This document shows, one piece after another, positions 11,181 to 22,794 of a stretch of DNA of 64,000 nt. The notes under the pieces were generated by a model. It was not told the origin of the DNA. It saw nothing but the letters and a program-made list of their open reading frames with translations, and ran no database searches. The stretch lies in NCBI GenBank assembly GCA_047967505.1, contig CM106539.1; one strand, 5' to 3'. How positions within the stretch are numbered: position 1 is the first letter of the stretch; the number at the start of each line of letters is the position of its first letter. The stretch is from Dipteris shenzhenensis. Taxonomy: Eukaryota > Polypodiophyta > Polypodiopsida > Gleicheniales. A program made the position numbers and the translations under genes.

Positions 11181-11448
11181 TGACAAAATATGAAGAGGGG
11201 AGAGGAGAAGAGTGGAGATGAGGAGAGAGGGCATAGCTAGAGAGCACACCACAAATGACTAACTGTACCCTAGATTTAGTTGAAAAAATAGAATATATAC
11301 AAACCCATTTAGGGTTAGGGTTAGGGGATCTAACCCTTTCCTTTATGAGTCCTTTATAGCACTCTATAAGGTTAGTGCTATGCACATATGATCACGTGAT
11401 GGTGCTATGCACACATGATCACATCATGTTGAGCGTGAACTCTCAACA
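11181..11448 (-). repeat. 3' LTR of copia family B
   Basis: On the minus strand it starts TGTTGAGAGTTCACGCTCAA at 11448, after a purine tract CTTGAGGGAAGG. It ends TTTTGTCA at 11181. Length 268 bp. It lies downstream of a copia RNase H fragment (11597-12001), so it is a 3' LTR. It contains the telomere-like string at 11308-11327. Confidence 0.82.
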
Positions 11449-11596
11449 CCTTCCCTCAAGATCAACATCATGAAGTAGGCCTTCCCTCAAAATGATGATT
11501 CTTGGGAATCAAAGAAGGATTGAGCATTACATTCCATCACACCACTTTAATGGGAATGTCCTTTCTCTGTGTCAAACCAAGAGCTAGTCAGTGTTT

Positions 11597-12001
11597 CTAG
11601 AATAGCTCTTTACCAAGTGGTTTGGTAAAGATGTTTGCAACATTCTCTTTGCTATCACAATGCTGCAGTGTGATGTCACCAAGTAACACTCTTTCTCTGA
11701 TGAAGTGCTCTCTGACATCAATGTGCTTTGTCTTGGAGTGATATATTGGATTCTTGGCCAATGCTTGAGCCGATTGATTATCACAGTATATTGTTGTTGG
11801 CTTTGAATCATCAAAGCAATCTATTTTTGATAATAGTCTTCTGAGCCATATAGCCTCACATGCACCTGTAGTGAGTGCCCTATATTTTGCTTCAGTCGAA
11901 GACAAAGAAATAATTGGCTGTTTGTTTGACAACCATGATATAGCACCTTGACCAAGGAAAAGTGCATATCCCTCTATCGATCTCCTGGTCTCATAAGGCA
12001 C
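11597..12001 (-). pseudogene. copia RNase H fragment (family B)
   Basis: The frame encodes TRRSIEGYALFLGQGAISWL, LSSTEAKYRALTTGACEAIW, IYCDNQSAQALAKNPIYHSK, TKHIDVREHFIRERV and FTKPLGKELF, a typical copia RNase H with its C-terminal tail. It begins abruptly near 11990-12000, where the upstream side changes to a different transposase-like coding sequence. Reverse transcriptase and everything upstream is therefore missing. It is a 3' remnant joined to an unrelated element. Confidence 0.9.
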
Positions 12002-13985
12002 ATGTAGTCATCGGGATGCGAAATAGCTTGCTCCTTCCAAAATGCATATTTTTGTCTGGAATGTTGAATAAGGTCATGATGAGATTTTCGGTTTTTTTTG
12101 TATAATTCCCTTTGATTTGGACATGTTGCACTCTCAATCGCTCGCTTTAAATCATCACAGACATTGCACTTTGACATTTTTTGCCTCCTTGGGATTTTAA
12201 CATATCCAAAGTTCTTCTTCCAAAGAGTATACAAAGTATGAGAAGAAGCTACGGCATCCCCTCTTTGCCTTTGCTTTTCTGCAATAAGGTCAAATACTTC
12301 GAGCTTTGTCAAGCCCATTGGAAGGTGCATTTCAGTGGTCGCATCACCGTTAGGGAGTTTGGTAGATATATGGGGTTGAGGTAAAGCATTTTCATGTATG
12401 AAGTCTTGCAAAATTGCTGCTGCCCTAACAGTTGAGATTCTTGATTTGGACCTTCCTCTATTACCGTGAATGCTAAATTTGTTGCCGCCCTTTGTCTACT
12501 GACTAAATCCCAATATGTACCATGGGATAATCTAGTAATATTGCGATATGCCTTATTGCAAATCCTTTTTCCATTTACGAGAGGTTTTACCTTTTGTCTT
12601 GAACTTAGCCTTTTATTGCCATTCTGAAGAAAGCAAGAGAGACTTGTGAGAAGGTATTCATTTCTTTCGCTTCCTCTTCTTTGCCACACATGTCCGCTAC
12701 ATTCCCTAATGTCTGCAAGATCAATGAAGCGCATACATCTTGGCTTGCAACATAGATATCCCAATGCATTTAACATGTTCTCCTCCTTCATTACTCTCTT
12801 CCTCTTTGGTTGCTTTTGTGGATCTGCCTGGACGTTTTCTCTTCATGCATATGTATGACCATTTTCGTTCCTCATGCACGTTGTTATCTGTATTTATGCA
12901 CTTCTTCTCCTCACATTTGTTTGTAACCAAGCATCCATGATTGGTCGTTGCATCCTTGTCCATATCACAATCAAAGTTAAATATTGAATAATCCTCTGTT
13001 GATCTCATCCTCGTTTTTAACATACTCTTAGGACCATTCAATGAATTCAATATTCTACGAGAGTATTGAGAACCTTAAAACTCTTCCACTCCTGAGAGAA
13101 CATCACTCATTGGGACATCTTGCATGGCTTTCACAAATCCACAAGCTTGATTGACACCAGGTTTGTTAATATGCATGAACTCATCCACACTTGACAAGAC
13201 ATCGCTATTGAAACCTTTGCCCTTCTCACTGTGCAAGAATTCATCCACCCCAGATAAGGCTTCGCTTCTAAAATCATTTTCTTTCTCGAAAGCAATGAAC
13301 TCATCCACTCTAGATAAGATGTCACTTCTATAATTGAGTATATTGAAATCATCCACATTTGAAGTGATAAAGCCTGGCACATGGGCATGCTTTTTAGGTC
13401 CTTTGATATGTAGTATACCTTGTCTTTATCATTGAAAACCACGTGCCTCTTTCTCATGTTTAAAAATTGCATGCTCCATCTCATATTCTTGCCTACCTCA
13501 TAGTAGGGATCACATAAGGATGTTATGTTATCAACCATGCCATCATCGGTGACTTTTACAATCCTCATCTGTGCAAATGACCATTGCTCCACTTGTTCAA
13601 ATCCCAATACTTCACCTTCTGCTACAGTCTTATTTGCAAATGATCTCATTTGTAAAATGTCCCCTATAGTAAAATCCAAGGTGGTGCACTTTGTATTCTT
13701 GATAATGTCTGTTGCATAAGTCTCATCTTTGTCCCATGCTATAAATGATTTGTTGGATGTATTGTAGGGCATAACATCTCCAAGTGTTTCCATATCTCCA
13801 CATTTATACTTTAGCTCAACATGTGCGCTAAGAATCTTTGATACAGTAACTGCCACCTTATCTTCGCCAAGTCTTCGAAAGTGGCAAACTGAATTGGGAT
13901 CACTATCATGGATTGTAGCAAATGCAACTACTTCTCTTTTGCTACATAAAATCACATCCATCCCTGGAACAAAATCTATAGCCAT
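11985..13985 (-). pseudogene. Truncated DUF7869-like transposase element with Tnp1-like N-terminus
   Basis: The sequence reads leftward in several frames. 13985-13400 encodes GMDVILCSKREVVAFATIHD, a segment that by memory resembles the small domain found in plant 'transposase Tnp1/En-Spm-like' proteins (DPNSV, METLGDV, FIAWDKDE). 13380-13075 encodes four spaced copies of an S-D-x-L-S-x-V-D-E-F motif. 12791-12440 encodes CCKPRCMRFIDLADI and VNGKRICNKAYRNITRLSHG. 12411-11985 encodes FIHENALPQPH, HTLYTLWKKNFGYVKIPRRQ, MSKCNVCDDLKRAIESA and HPDDYMC. The last two blocks match the N-terminal half of proteins carrying the DUF7869 domain. A clear homologue lies at 32870-34740 on the plus strand. The catalytic-like C-terminal half is absent, cut at the junction with the copia fragment. 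Frame shifts occur near 13400 and between the later blocks. Confidence 0.6.
13075..13380 (-). repeat. In-frame 66-bp-class repeats in the transposase-like element
   Basis: On the minus strand, four copies of a motif like SDVLSSVDEF occur: SDILSRVDEF, SEALSGVDEF, SDVLSSVDEF and SDVLSGVEEF. Spacing is about 22 residues between the first three and longer before the last. The nucleotide words TCATCCAC and GATAAG recur with the same period. The frame is open for 101 codons, but it is not the frame of the upstream domain, which indicates a frame shift near 13400. Confidence 0.65.
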
Positions 13986-14100
13986 CTCCTTTGTGAGAGT
14001 CCTTCACAAGCAAGCTGCAGTAGCAACAATTACATAAATATTAGTCTCTTTTTAATAATCTACTCATTTATTAAAAATTTTAATTAGTACTTAATTTATT

Positions 14101-17100
14101 GGTGGGAGAAGTTATCCAATCAAGTACTCATTAGATGGACATGCCAAGTTATCCTTTGCATGGTTGATCGAGCATTAAATACTATTTTTGCTGTAGTGAC
14201 ATGCACATCCGTAAAAAAACATGAGCCTACTAGGTATGTTATCCAATCAAACACTTATGGGATGGGTGTGCCACTTTGCATGTAAGTAAATTCCACCTAT
14301 TTGAAGGTTTGTGCAAAGTATTGTGCCCATCGGATATGCTTTGCATTGTCGATCAAGCATAAAATACCGTTTTTGCCTTAGTTTCATGCACAACCATGAA
14401 AAAACACGGTCCTAAGTGTGTTAATCAAACAAGTACTTATCGGATGGGGGCTCTAGTTTGCATGCAAGTCCGTTTCAACTAGGTTGAGATGCGTGCAAAG
14501 TATTGTCACCATCGGATATGCTCTGCATGGTCGATTATGCATTATACAACGTTTTTCCCGTAGTGATATGCACATCCGCAAAAAAACATGCCCTTAGGTA
14601 TGTTATCTAACCAAGTACTTATCGGATGCATGTGCTTCTTTGAGAACATTTCAATACCACCTAGGTTAAGGTGTAGGAAAAGTATTGTGCCCATCGGATA
14701 TGCTTTGCATGGTCAATAGAGCATTAAATACCATTTTTACCTTAGTGTCATGCACATCCGTAAAAAAACACACTGCTAGGTGTGTTATCCGATCAAGTAC
14801 TTATGCGATGGGAATGCCACTTTGGATGTAAGTCAATTCCACCTAGTTGAAGGTCTGTGCAAAGTATTGTGCCCATAGGATATGATTTGCATTGTCGATC
14901 AAGCATAAAACACCGTTTTTGCCTTTGTGTCATGCACAACCATATAAAAACACGGCCGTAGGTGTGTTATTCAAATAAGTACTTATCGGATGGGGGCTCC
15001 ACTTTGCACGCAAGTTTATTTCAACTACGTTGAGGTGCGTGCAAAGTATTGTCACCATCGGATATGCTTTGCATGGTCGATCACGCATTATACACCATTT
15101 TTTCCCTAGTGATATGGACATCCACAAAAAAACACGCCATTAGGTGTGTTATCTGACCAAGTACCTATCGGATGGGTGTGCCTCATTGAGAACATTTCAA
15201 TACCACCTAGGTTGAGGTGTACAAAAAGTTCTGTGCCCATCGGATATCCTTTGCATGGTCGATCGAGCATTAAATACTATTTTTGCTCTAGTCATGCACA
15301 TCCGTAAAAAAAACACGCTGCTAGGTATGTTATCCGATCAAGCACTTATGGAATGGGCGTGCCACTTTGCATGTAAGTCAATTCCGCCTAGTTGAATGTG
15401 TGTGCAAAGTATTGTGCCCATCGGATATGCTTTGCATTGTCGATCAAGCATAAAACACCGTTTTTGCCTTAGTGTCATGCACAACCTTGAAAAAACACGG
15501 TCCTAGGTATGTTATTCAAACAAGTACTTATCAGATGGGGGCTCCACTTTGCACGCAAGTCCATTTCAACTACATTGAGATGTGTGCAAAGTATTGTCAC
15601 CATCGGATATGATTTGCATGGTCGATCACGCATTATACACCGTTTTTTCCCTAGTGGTATGCACATCCACAAAAAAACATGCCCTTAGGTGTGTTATTAG
15701 ACCAAGTACTTATCAGATGGGTGTGCCTCTTTGAGAACATAAAAATACCACCTAGGTTGTGGTGTAGGAAAAGTATTGTACCCATCGGATATCCTTTGCA
15801 TGGTCGATTGAGCATTAAATACTATTTTTGCTCGTGTCATGCACATCTATAAAAAAAACACGCTGCTAGGTATGTTATCTGATCAAGCACTTATGGGATG
15901 GGCGTGCCACTTTGCATGTAAGTCAATTCCACCTAGTTTAACGTCTGTACAAAGTATTGTGCCCATCGGATATGCTTTACATTGTCGATCAAGCATAAAA
16001 TACCGTTTTTGCCTTAGTCTCATGCACAACCATGAAAAAACACGGTCTTAAGTGTGTTAATCAAACAAGTACTTATCGGATGGGGGCTCTAGTTTGCATG
16101 CAAGTCTCTTTCAACTAGGTTGAGATACGTGCAAAGTATTGTCACCATCGGATATGCTCTGCATGGTCGATTACGCATTATACAATGTTTTTCCCGTAGT
16201 GATAATCACATCTGCAAAAAAACATGCCCTTAGGTATCTTATCTGACCAAGTACTTATCGGATGGGTGTGCCTCTTTGAGAACATTTCAATACCACCTAG
16301 GTTAAGGTGTAGGAAAATCATTGTGCCCATCGGATATGCTTTGCATGGTCGATCGAGCATTAAATACCATTTTTGCCTTAGTGTCATGCACATCCGGAAA
16401 AAAATACGCTGCTAGGTGTGTTATCCGATCAAGTACTTATGCGATGGGGATGCCACTTTGCATGTAGGTCAATTCCACCTAGTTGAAGGTGTGTGCAAAG
16501 CATTGTGCCCATCAGATATGCTTTGCATTGCCGATCAAGCATAAAACACCGTTTTTGCCTTTATGTCATGCACAACCATATAAAAACACGGTCCTAGGTG
16601 TGTTATTTAAACAAGTACTTATCGGATGGGGGCTCCACTTTTCACGCATGTCCTTTTAACCTACATTGAGGTGTGTGCAAAGAATTGTCACCATCGGATA
16701 TGATTTGCATGGTCGATCACGCATTATACACCGTTTTTTCCCTAGTGGTATGCACATCCGCAAAAAAACACGCCCTTAGGTATGTTATCTGACCAAGTAC
16801 TTATCGGATGGGTGTGCCTCTTTAAGAACATTTCAATACCACCTAGGTTGAGGTGTACGAAAAGTATTGTGCCCATTGGATATGATTTGCATGGTCCATC
16901 GAGCATTAAATACTATTTTTGCTCTAGTGTCATGCACATCCGTAAAAAAACACGTTGCTAGGTGTGTTATCCGATCAAGCACTTATGCGATGGGCGTGCC
17001 ACTTCGCATGTAAGTCAATTCCACCTAGTTGAAGGTGTGTGCAAGTATTGTGCCCATCGGATATGCTTAGCATTGTCGATCAAGCATAAAACACCGTTTT

Positions 17101-20100
17101 TGCCTTAGTCTCATGCACAACCATATAAAAACACGGCCATAGCTGTGTTATTCAAATAAGTACTTATCGGATGGGGGCTCCACTTTGCACACAAGTCCTT
17201 TTCAACTATGTTGAGGAGCGTGCAAAGTATTGTCACCATCGGATATGCTTTGCATGGTCAATCATGCATTATACACCCTTTTTTCCCTAGTGATATGCAC
17301 ATCCGCAAAAAAACACACCCTTAGGTGTGTTATCTGACCAAGTACTTATCGGATGGGTGTGCCTCTTTGAGAACATTTCAATACCACCTATGTTGAGGCG
17401 TACAAAAAGTTTTGTGCCCATCGGATATCCTTTGCATGGTCGATCGAGCATTAAATACTATTTTTGCTCTAGTGTCATGCACATCCGGAAAAAAACATGC
17501 TGCTAGGTATGTTATCCAATAAAGCACTTATGGGATGGGTGTGCCACTTTGCATGTAAGTCAATTTCACCTAGTTGAAGGTGTGTGCAAAGTATTGTGCC
17601 CATCGGATATGCTTTGCATTGTCGATCAAGCATAAAACACCTTTTTTGCCTTTGTGTCATGCACAACCATGAAAGAACACGGTCCTAAGTGTGTTAATCA
17701 AACAAGTACTTATCGGATGGGGAATTCAGTTTGGACGCAAGTGTGTTTCAACTAGGTTGAGATGCGTGCAAAGTATTGTCACCATCGGATATGCTCTGCA
17801 TGGTCGATTACGCATTATACAACGTTTTTCCCGTAGTGGTATGCACATCCGCAAAAAAACATGCCCTTAGGTATGTTATCTGACAAAGTACTTATCAGAT
17901 GGGTGTGCCTCTTTGAGAACATTTAAATACCACCTATGTTAAGGTTTAGGAAAAGTATTGTACCCATCGGATATAATTTGCATGGTCGATTGAGCATTAA
18001 ATACCATTTTTGCCTTAGTGTCATGCACATCCGTAAAAAAACACGCTGCTAGGTGTGTTATCCGATCAAGTACTTATGCGATGGGAATGCCACTTTGCAT
18101 GTAAGTCAATTCCACCTAGTTGAAGGTGTGTGCAAAGTATTGTGCCCATCGGATATGCTTTGCATTGTCGATCAAGCATAAAACACCGTTTTTGCCTTTA
18201 TGTCATGCACAACCATATAAAAACAGGGTCCTAGGTGTGTTATTCAAACTAGTACTTATTGGATGGGGGCTCCACTTTGCACACAAGTTTCTTTCAACTA
18301 CATTGAGGTGCGTGCAAAGTATTGTGACCATCGTATGTGCTTTGCATGGTCGATCATGCATTATACACCAATTTTTCCCTAGTGATATGCACATCCGCAA
18401 AAAAACATGCCCTTAGGTGTGTTATCTGACCAAGTACTTATCGGATGGGTGTGCCTCTTTGAGAACATTTCAATACTACCTAGGTTGAGGTGTACGAAAA
18501 GTGTTGTGCCCATCGGATATCCTTTGCATGGTCGATCGAGCATTAAATACTATTTTTGCTCTAGTGTTATGCACATCCATAAAAAAACACGCTGCTAGGT
18601 ATGTTATCCGATCAAGCACTTATGGGATGGGCGTGCCACTTTGCATGTAAGTCCATTCCACTAGTTGAAGGTGTGTGCAAAGTATTGTGCCCATCGGATA
18701 TGCTTTGCATTGTCGATCAAGCATAAAACACCATTTTTGCCTTAGTGTCATGCACAACCATGAAAAAACACGATCCTAGGTGTGTTATTCAAACAAGTAC
18801 TTATCAGATGGGGGCTCCAGTTTGCACACAAGTCTATTTCAACTAGGTTGAGATTCGTGCAAAGTATTGTCACCATCGGATATGCTTTGCATGGTCGATC
18901 ATGCATTATACACCATTTTTTCCCTAGTGATATGCACATCCGCAAAAAAACACGCCATTAGGTGTATTATCTGACCAAGTACTTATCAGATGGGTGTGCC
19001 TCATTGAGAACACTTCAATACCACCTAGGTTGAGGTGTACAAAAAGTGTTGTGCCCATCGGATATCCTTTGCATGATCGATCGAGCATTAAATACTATTT
19101 TTGCTCTAGTGTCATGCACATCCGTAAAAAAACACGTTGCTAGGTATGTTATCCGATCAAGCACTTATGGGATGGGAGTGCCACTTTGCATGTAAGTCAA
19201 TTCCACCTAGTTGAAGGTTGTGCAAAGTATTGTGCCCATTGGATATGCTTTGCATTGTTGATCAAGCCTAAAACACCGTTTTTGCCTTAGTGTCATGCAC
19301 AACCATGAAAAAACACGGTCCTAAGTGTTTTATTCAAACAAGTACTTATCGGGTGGGAGCTCCACTTTGCACGCAAGTCCGTTTCGACTACGTTGACGTG
19401 CATGCAAAGTATTGTCACCATTGGATATGATTTGCATGGTCGATCATGCATTATACACCGTTTTTGGCTTTGGTGTCATGTACAACCGTCAAAAAACACG
19501 GCCGTACGTGTGATTCAAATAAGTACTTATCAGATGGGGGCTCCACTTTGCATGCAAGTTTGTTTCAACTATGTTGAGGTGCGTGCAAAGTATTGTCACC
19601 ATCGGATATGCTTTGCATGGTCAATCATGCATTATACACCATTTTTTCCCTAGTGATATGGACATCCACAAAAAAACATGCCATTAGGTGTGTTATCTGA
19701 CCAAGTACTTATCTGATGGGTGTGCCTCTTTGAGAAAATTTCAATACCACCTAGGTTGAGGTGTACGAAAAGTGTTGTGCCCATCGGATATCCTTTGCAT
19801 GGTCGATCAAGCATTAAATACTATTTTTGCTCGTGTTATGCACATCCGTAAAAAAACACGCTGCTAGGTATATTATCCGATCAAGCACTTATGGGATGGG
19901 CGTGCCAATTTGCATGTAAGTTGATTCCACCTAGTTGAAGGTGTGTGCAAAGTATTGTGCCCATCGGATATGCTTTACATTGTCGATCAAGCATAAAACA
20001 CCGTTTTTGCCTTAGTGTCATGCATAACCATGAAAAAACACGGTCCTAGGGGTGTTATTCAAACAAATACTTATCGGATGGGGGATCCACTTTGCACACA

Positions 20101-21790
20101 AGTCTGTTTCAACTACATTGAGGTGCGTGCAAAGTATTGTCACCATTGGATATGGTTTGCATGGTCGATCACACATTGTACACTATTTTTTCCCTAGTGA
20201 TATGGACATCCGCAAAAAAACACGCCCTTAGGTGTGTTATCTAACCAAGTACTTATCGGATGGGTGTGCCTATTTGAGAACATTTCAATACCACCTAGGT
20301 TGAGGCATACAAAAATTTTTGTGCCCATCGAATATCCTTTGCATGGTCGATCGAGCATTAAATACTATTTTTGCTCTAGTGTCATGCACATCCGTAAAAA
20401 AACACGCTGCTAGGTATGTTATCCGATCAAGAACTTATGGGATGGGTGTGCCACTTTGCATTAAGTCGATTCCACCTAGTTGAAGGTGTGTGCAAAGTAT
20501 TGTGCCCATCGGATATGCTTTGCATTGTCGATCAAGCATAAAACTCCATTTTTGCCTTAGTGTCATGCATAACCATGAAAAAACACGGTCCTAGGTGTGT
20601 TATTCAAACAAGTACTTATCGGATGGGGCTCCACTTTGCACACAAGTCCGTTTCAACTACATTGAGGTGCGTGCAAAGTATTGTCACCATCGGATATGCT
20701 TTGCATGATCGATCACGCATTGTACACCATTTTTTCCCTAGTGATATGGACATCTGTAAAAAAACACGCCCTTAGGTGTGTTATCTGACCAAGTACTTAT
20801 CGGATGGGTGTGCCTCTTTGAAAACATTTCAATACCACATAGGTTGAGGCATACAAAAAGTGTTGTGCCCATCGGATATCCTTTGCATGGTCGATCAAGC
20901 ATTAAATACTATTTTTGCTCTAGTGTCATGCACATCCGTAAAAAAACACGCTGCTAGGTACGTTATCCGATCAAGCACTTATGGGATGGGCATGCCACTT
21001 TGCATGTAAGTCAATTCCACCTAGTTGAAGGTGTGTGCAAAGTATTTGCCCATCAGATATGCTTTACATTGTCGAACAAGCATTAAACACTGTTTTGGCC
21101 TTAGTGTCATGTACAATTGTCAAAAAACACGGTCCTAGATGTGTTATTCGACTAAGTACTTATGGGATGGGCACATGTAAGTCAATAATACCTAGGTTGA
21201 GATGTGTGCAAAGTAGTGTGATGATCGCATATGCGTTTCATTGTCGATTAAGCATAAGTCAGCTTTTTTGCCTTAGTATCATGGATAACAACTAATAAAA
21301 AACATTGTCCTAGGTGTGATATTCTAAAAAGTACTTATTGAATGGGCGTTCCACTTTGCATGGAATACCATACCACCGCTTTTGAGGCACGTGGAAAGTA
21401 TTGTGCACATCGGATATGCTTTACATGGTAGATTGAGTATTAAATACCGTTTTTGGCCTTGGTGTCATGTACAACGGTCAAAAAACACGATCGTAGGTGT
21501 ATTTTTCAAACAAGTACTTATTGGATGGGGATGCCACTTTGCACACAAGTCAATACTGCCTAGGTTGAGAAACGTGCAAAGTCTTATGTCCATTGGATAT
21601 GCTTTGCATAGTCGATCTCACATGATACACCATTTTGTTCCTAGTGTTATGCACAATCATCATAAAATACGTTTGGAGGTGTGTTATCCGAACAAGTACT
21701 TATGGGATGGGTGCACCACTTTGTATGCAAGTCAATAAGACCTAGGTTGAGGCGTGTACAAAGTTTTGTGCCCATCGGAGAAATGCAGAT
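14101..21790. repeat. Satellite array with trimeric higher-order repeat (545-546 bp)
   Basis: Three monomer types alternate: A starts TTATCCGATCAAG, B TTATTCAAACAAG, C TTATCTGACCAAG. In one period measured by anchors they are 182, 182 and 181 bp (14785, 14967, 15149, 15330). Type-A anchors fall at 14785, 15330, 15875, 16421, 16967, 17512, 18058, 18604, 19149, 19873, 20419 and 20963. The spacing is 544-546 bp except 724 bp between 19149 and 19873, where one extra B-like monomer sits. Monomers at both edges (14101-14780 and 21100-21790) are more diverged and the trimer order breaks down. Short open frames of 60-118 codons repeat with the period and are not genes. Confidence 0.95.
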
Positions 21791-22027
21791 GCGATAATGT
21801 TAGAAAATTCTCAGTATGTGTATATGTGTGTGTGTGTGGCAAACAATTTTGATACAACAAAGTAAACACCTAGTGCACAAATTATGCACTTCATACCTTG
21901 AGTAAATAAGCTTGTTGATGAGGATAAATACGCCCTTGAATAAAAGCACAGTTGTTGTATGACCACAATAGGATCGCTTTGACACCTATGATTTTGCCCA
22001 CATGTAAGTTTGCAAATAGTATAAAAA

Positions 22028-22290
22028 ATCATATAATAATATATTAATAGTTTGCAAATGTGTATAGCAAGTGAGTAATGGGAAGTGGAAGTGGGAGTGA
22101 GGAGGGAGGAGTGGAATGGGAGAGGGAAGTAATAGGGGTGTATGATAATAAGTATAAAAAATAGTATAATAATATATTAATAGTTTTCAAATGGCAAGTG
22201 AGTAATGGGAAGTGGAAGTGAGAGTGGGGAGGGAAGAATGGAATGGGAGAGGGGAAGGTAATAGGGGAGTAGGATAATAAGAGAGTGAAA
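22028..22290. repeat. Two-copy direct repeat, period 127 bp, purine-rich
   Basis: ATAATAATATATTAATAGTTT and then GCAAGTGAGTAATGGGAAGT occur twice, with the GCAAGTGAG word at 22067 and 22194. The following purine-rich part (GGGAGGGAAGAATGGAATGG and variants) is duplicated too. It leads into the GA-rich segment before the promoter-like block. Confidence 0.8.
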
Positions 22291-22474
22291 TGAGTGAGGG
22301 AGTTAATAGGGGATGAAAAAGAGGAGGGTGAGATGGGGAAATATGGGATTTTGGGAAATGGGAGGAGTATGGGACGTGGTGGAAATGTGGGATGGGAGTG
22401 GTGGCAATGGGGAGGAAGAAGAAATGGATGGATGGGGGGAGGGCTAATGGAAGATTGGGATGAGGGATGGGGGT

Positions 22475-22600
22475 CCAATGGGAGAAGGGGTGTAATGGGA
22501 GCCAATGGGAGAGGGGATAAATGAAAAGCCAATAGGAGAGAGGGGAGGAATGGAAAGCCAATAGGAGAGGAGGAGGAAAACCTAATTTTTCTTATATATA
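22475..22600 (+). promoter_or_regulatory. Promoter-like block: four CCAAT boxes and a TATA
   Basis: CCAAT occurs at 22475, 22502, 22529 and 22558, in the contexts GTCCAATGGGAGA, GCCAATGGGAGAG, AAAGCCAATAGGAGAG and AAAGCCAATAGGAGAG, at 27, 27 and 29 bp spacing. TTATATATA follows at 22592-22600. The spacing suits a plus-strand start near 22620-22635. The CCAAT units are themselves a short tandem repeat, so the regular spacing may reflect duplication. It is an inference from motifs only. Confidence 0.5.
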
Positions 22601-22794
22601 GTCTTCCTTCATCATTCATTCTCCCCTCATTTCATTCATTGAAGCAAGAAAGCAAGGACGATCAAGAGAGCAAGGAAGGAAGAGCAAGAAAGCAAGAAAG
22701 AGCAAACTTACAAACTTTTTCTAGGTACTTGCAAATTTTTTTGATTAATTCTTTATCTAGATTTCTTTTTAAAAATTTGAAGAGAGAGGAACTA

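Noticed and set aside
14930-21738. Recurrent 60-118 codon open frames such as MPLGxLSDQVLIGWVCLFENIS
   Set aside because: They recur with the satellite period, on both strands, and drift with monomer mutations; no evidence of selection for coding.
14101-21790. CRISPR-like array
   Set aside because: The whole monomer is repeated with no unique spacers, and the genome is a plant's.
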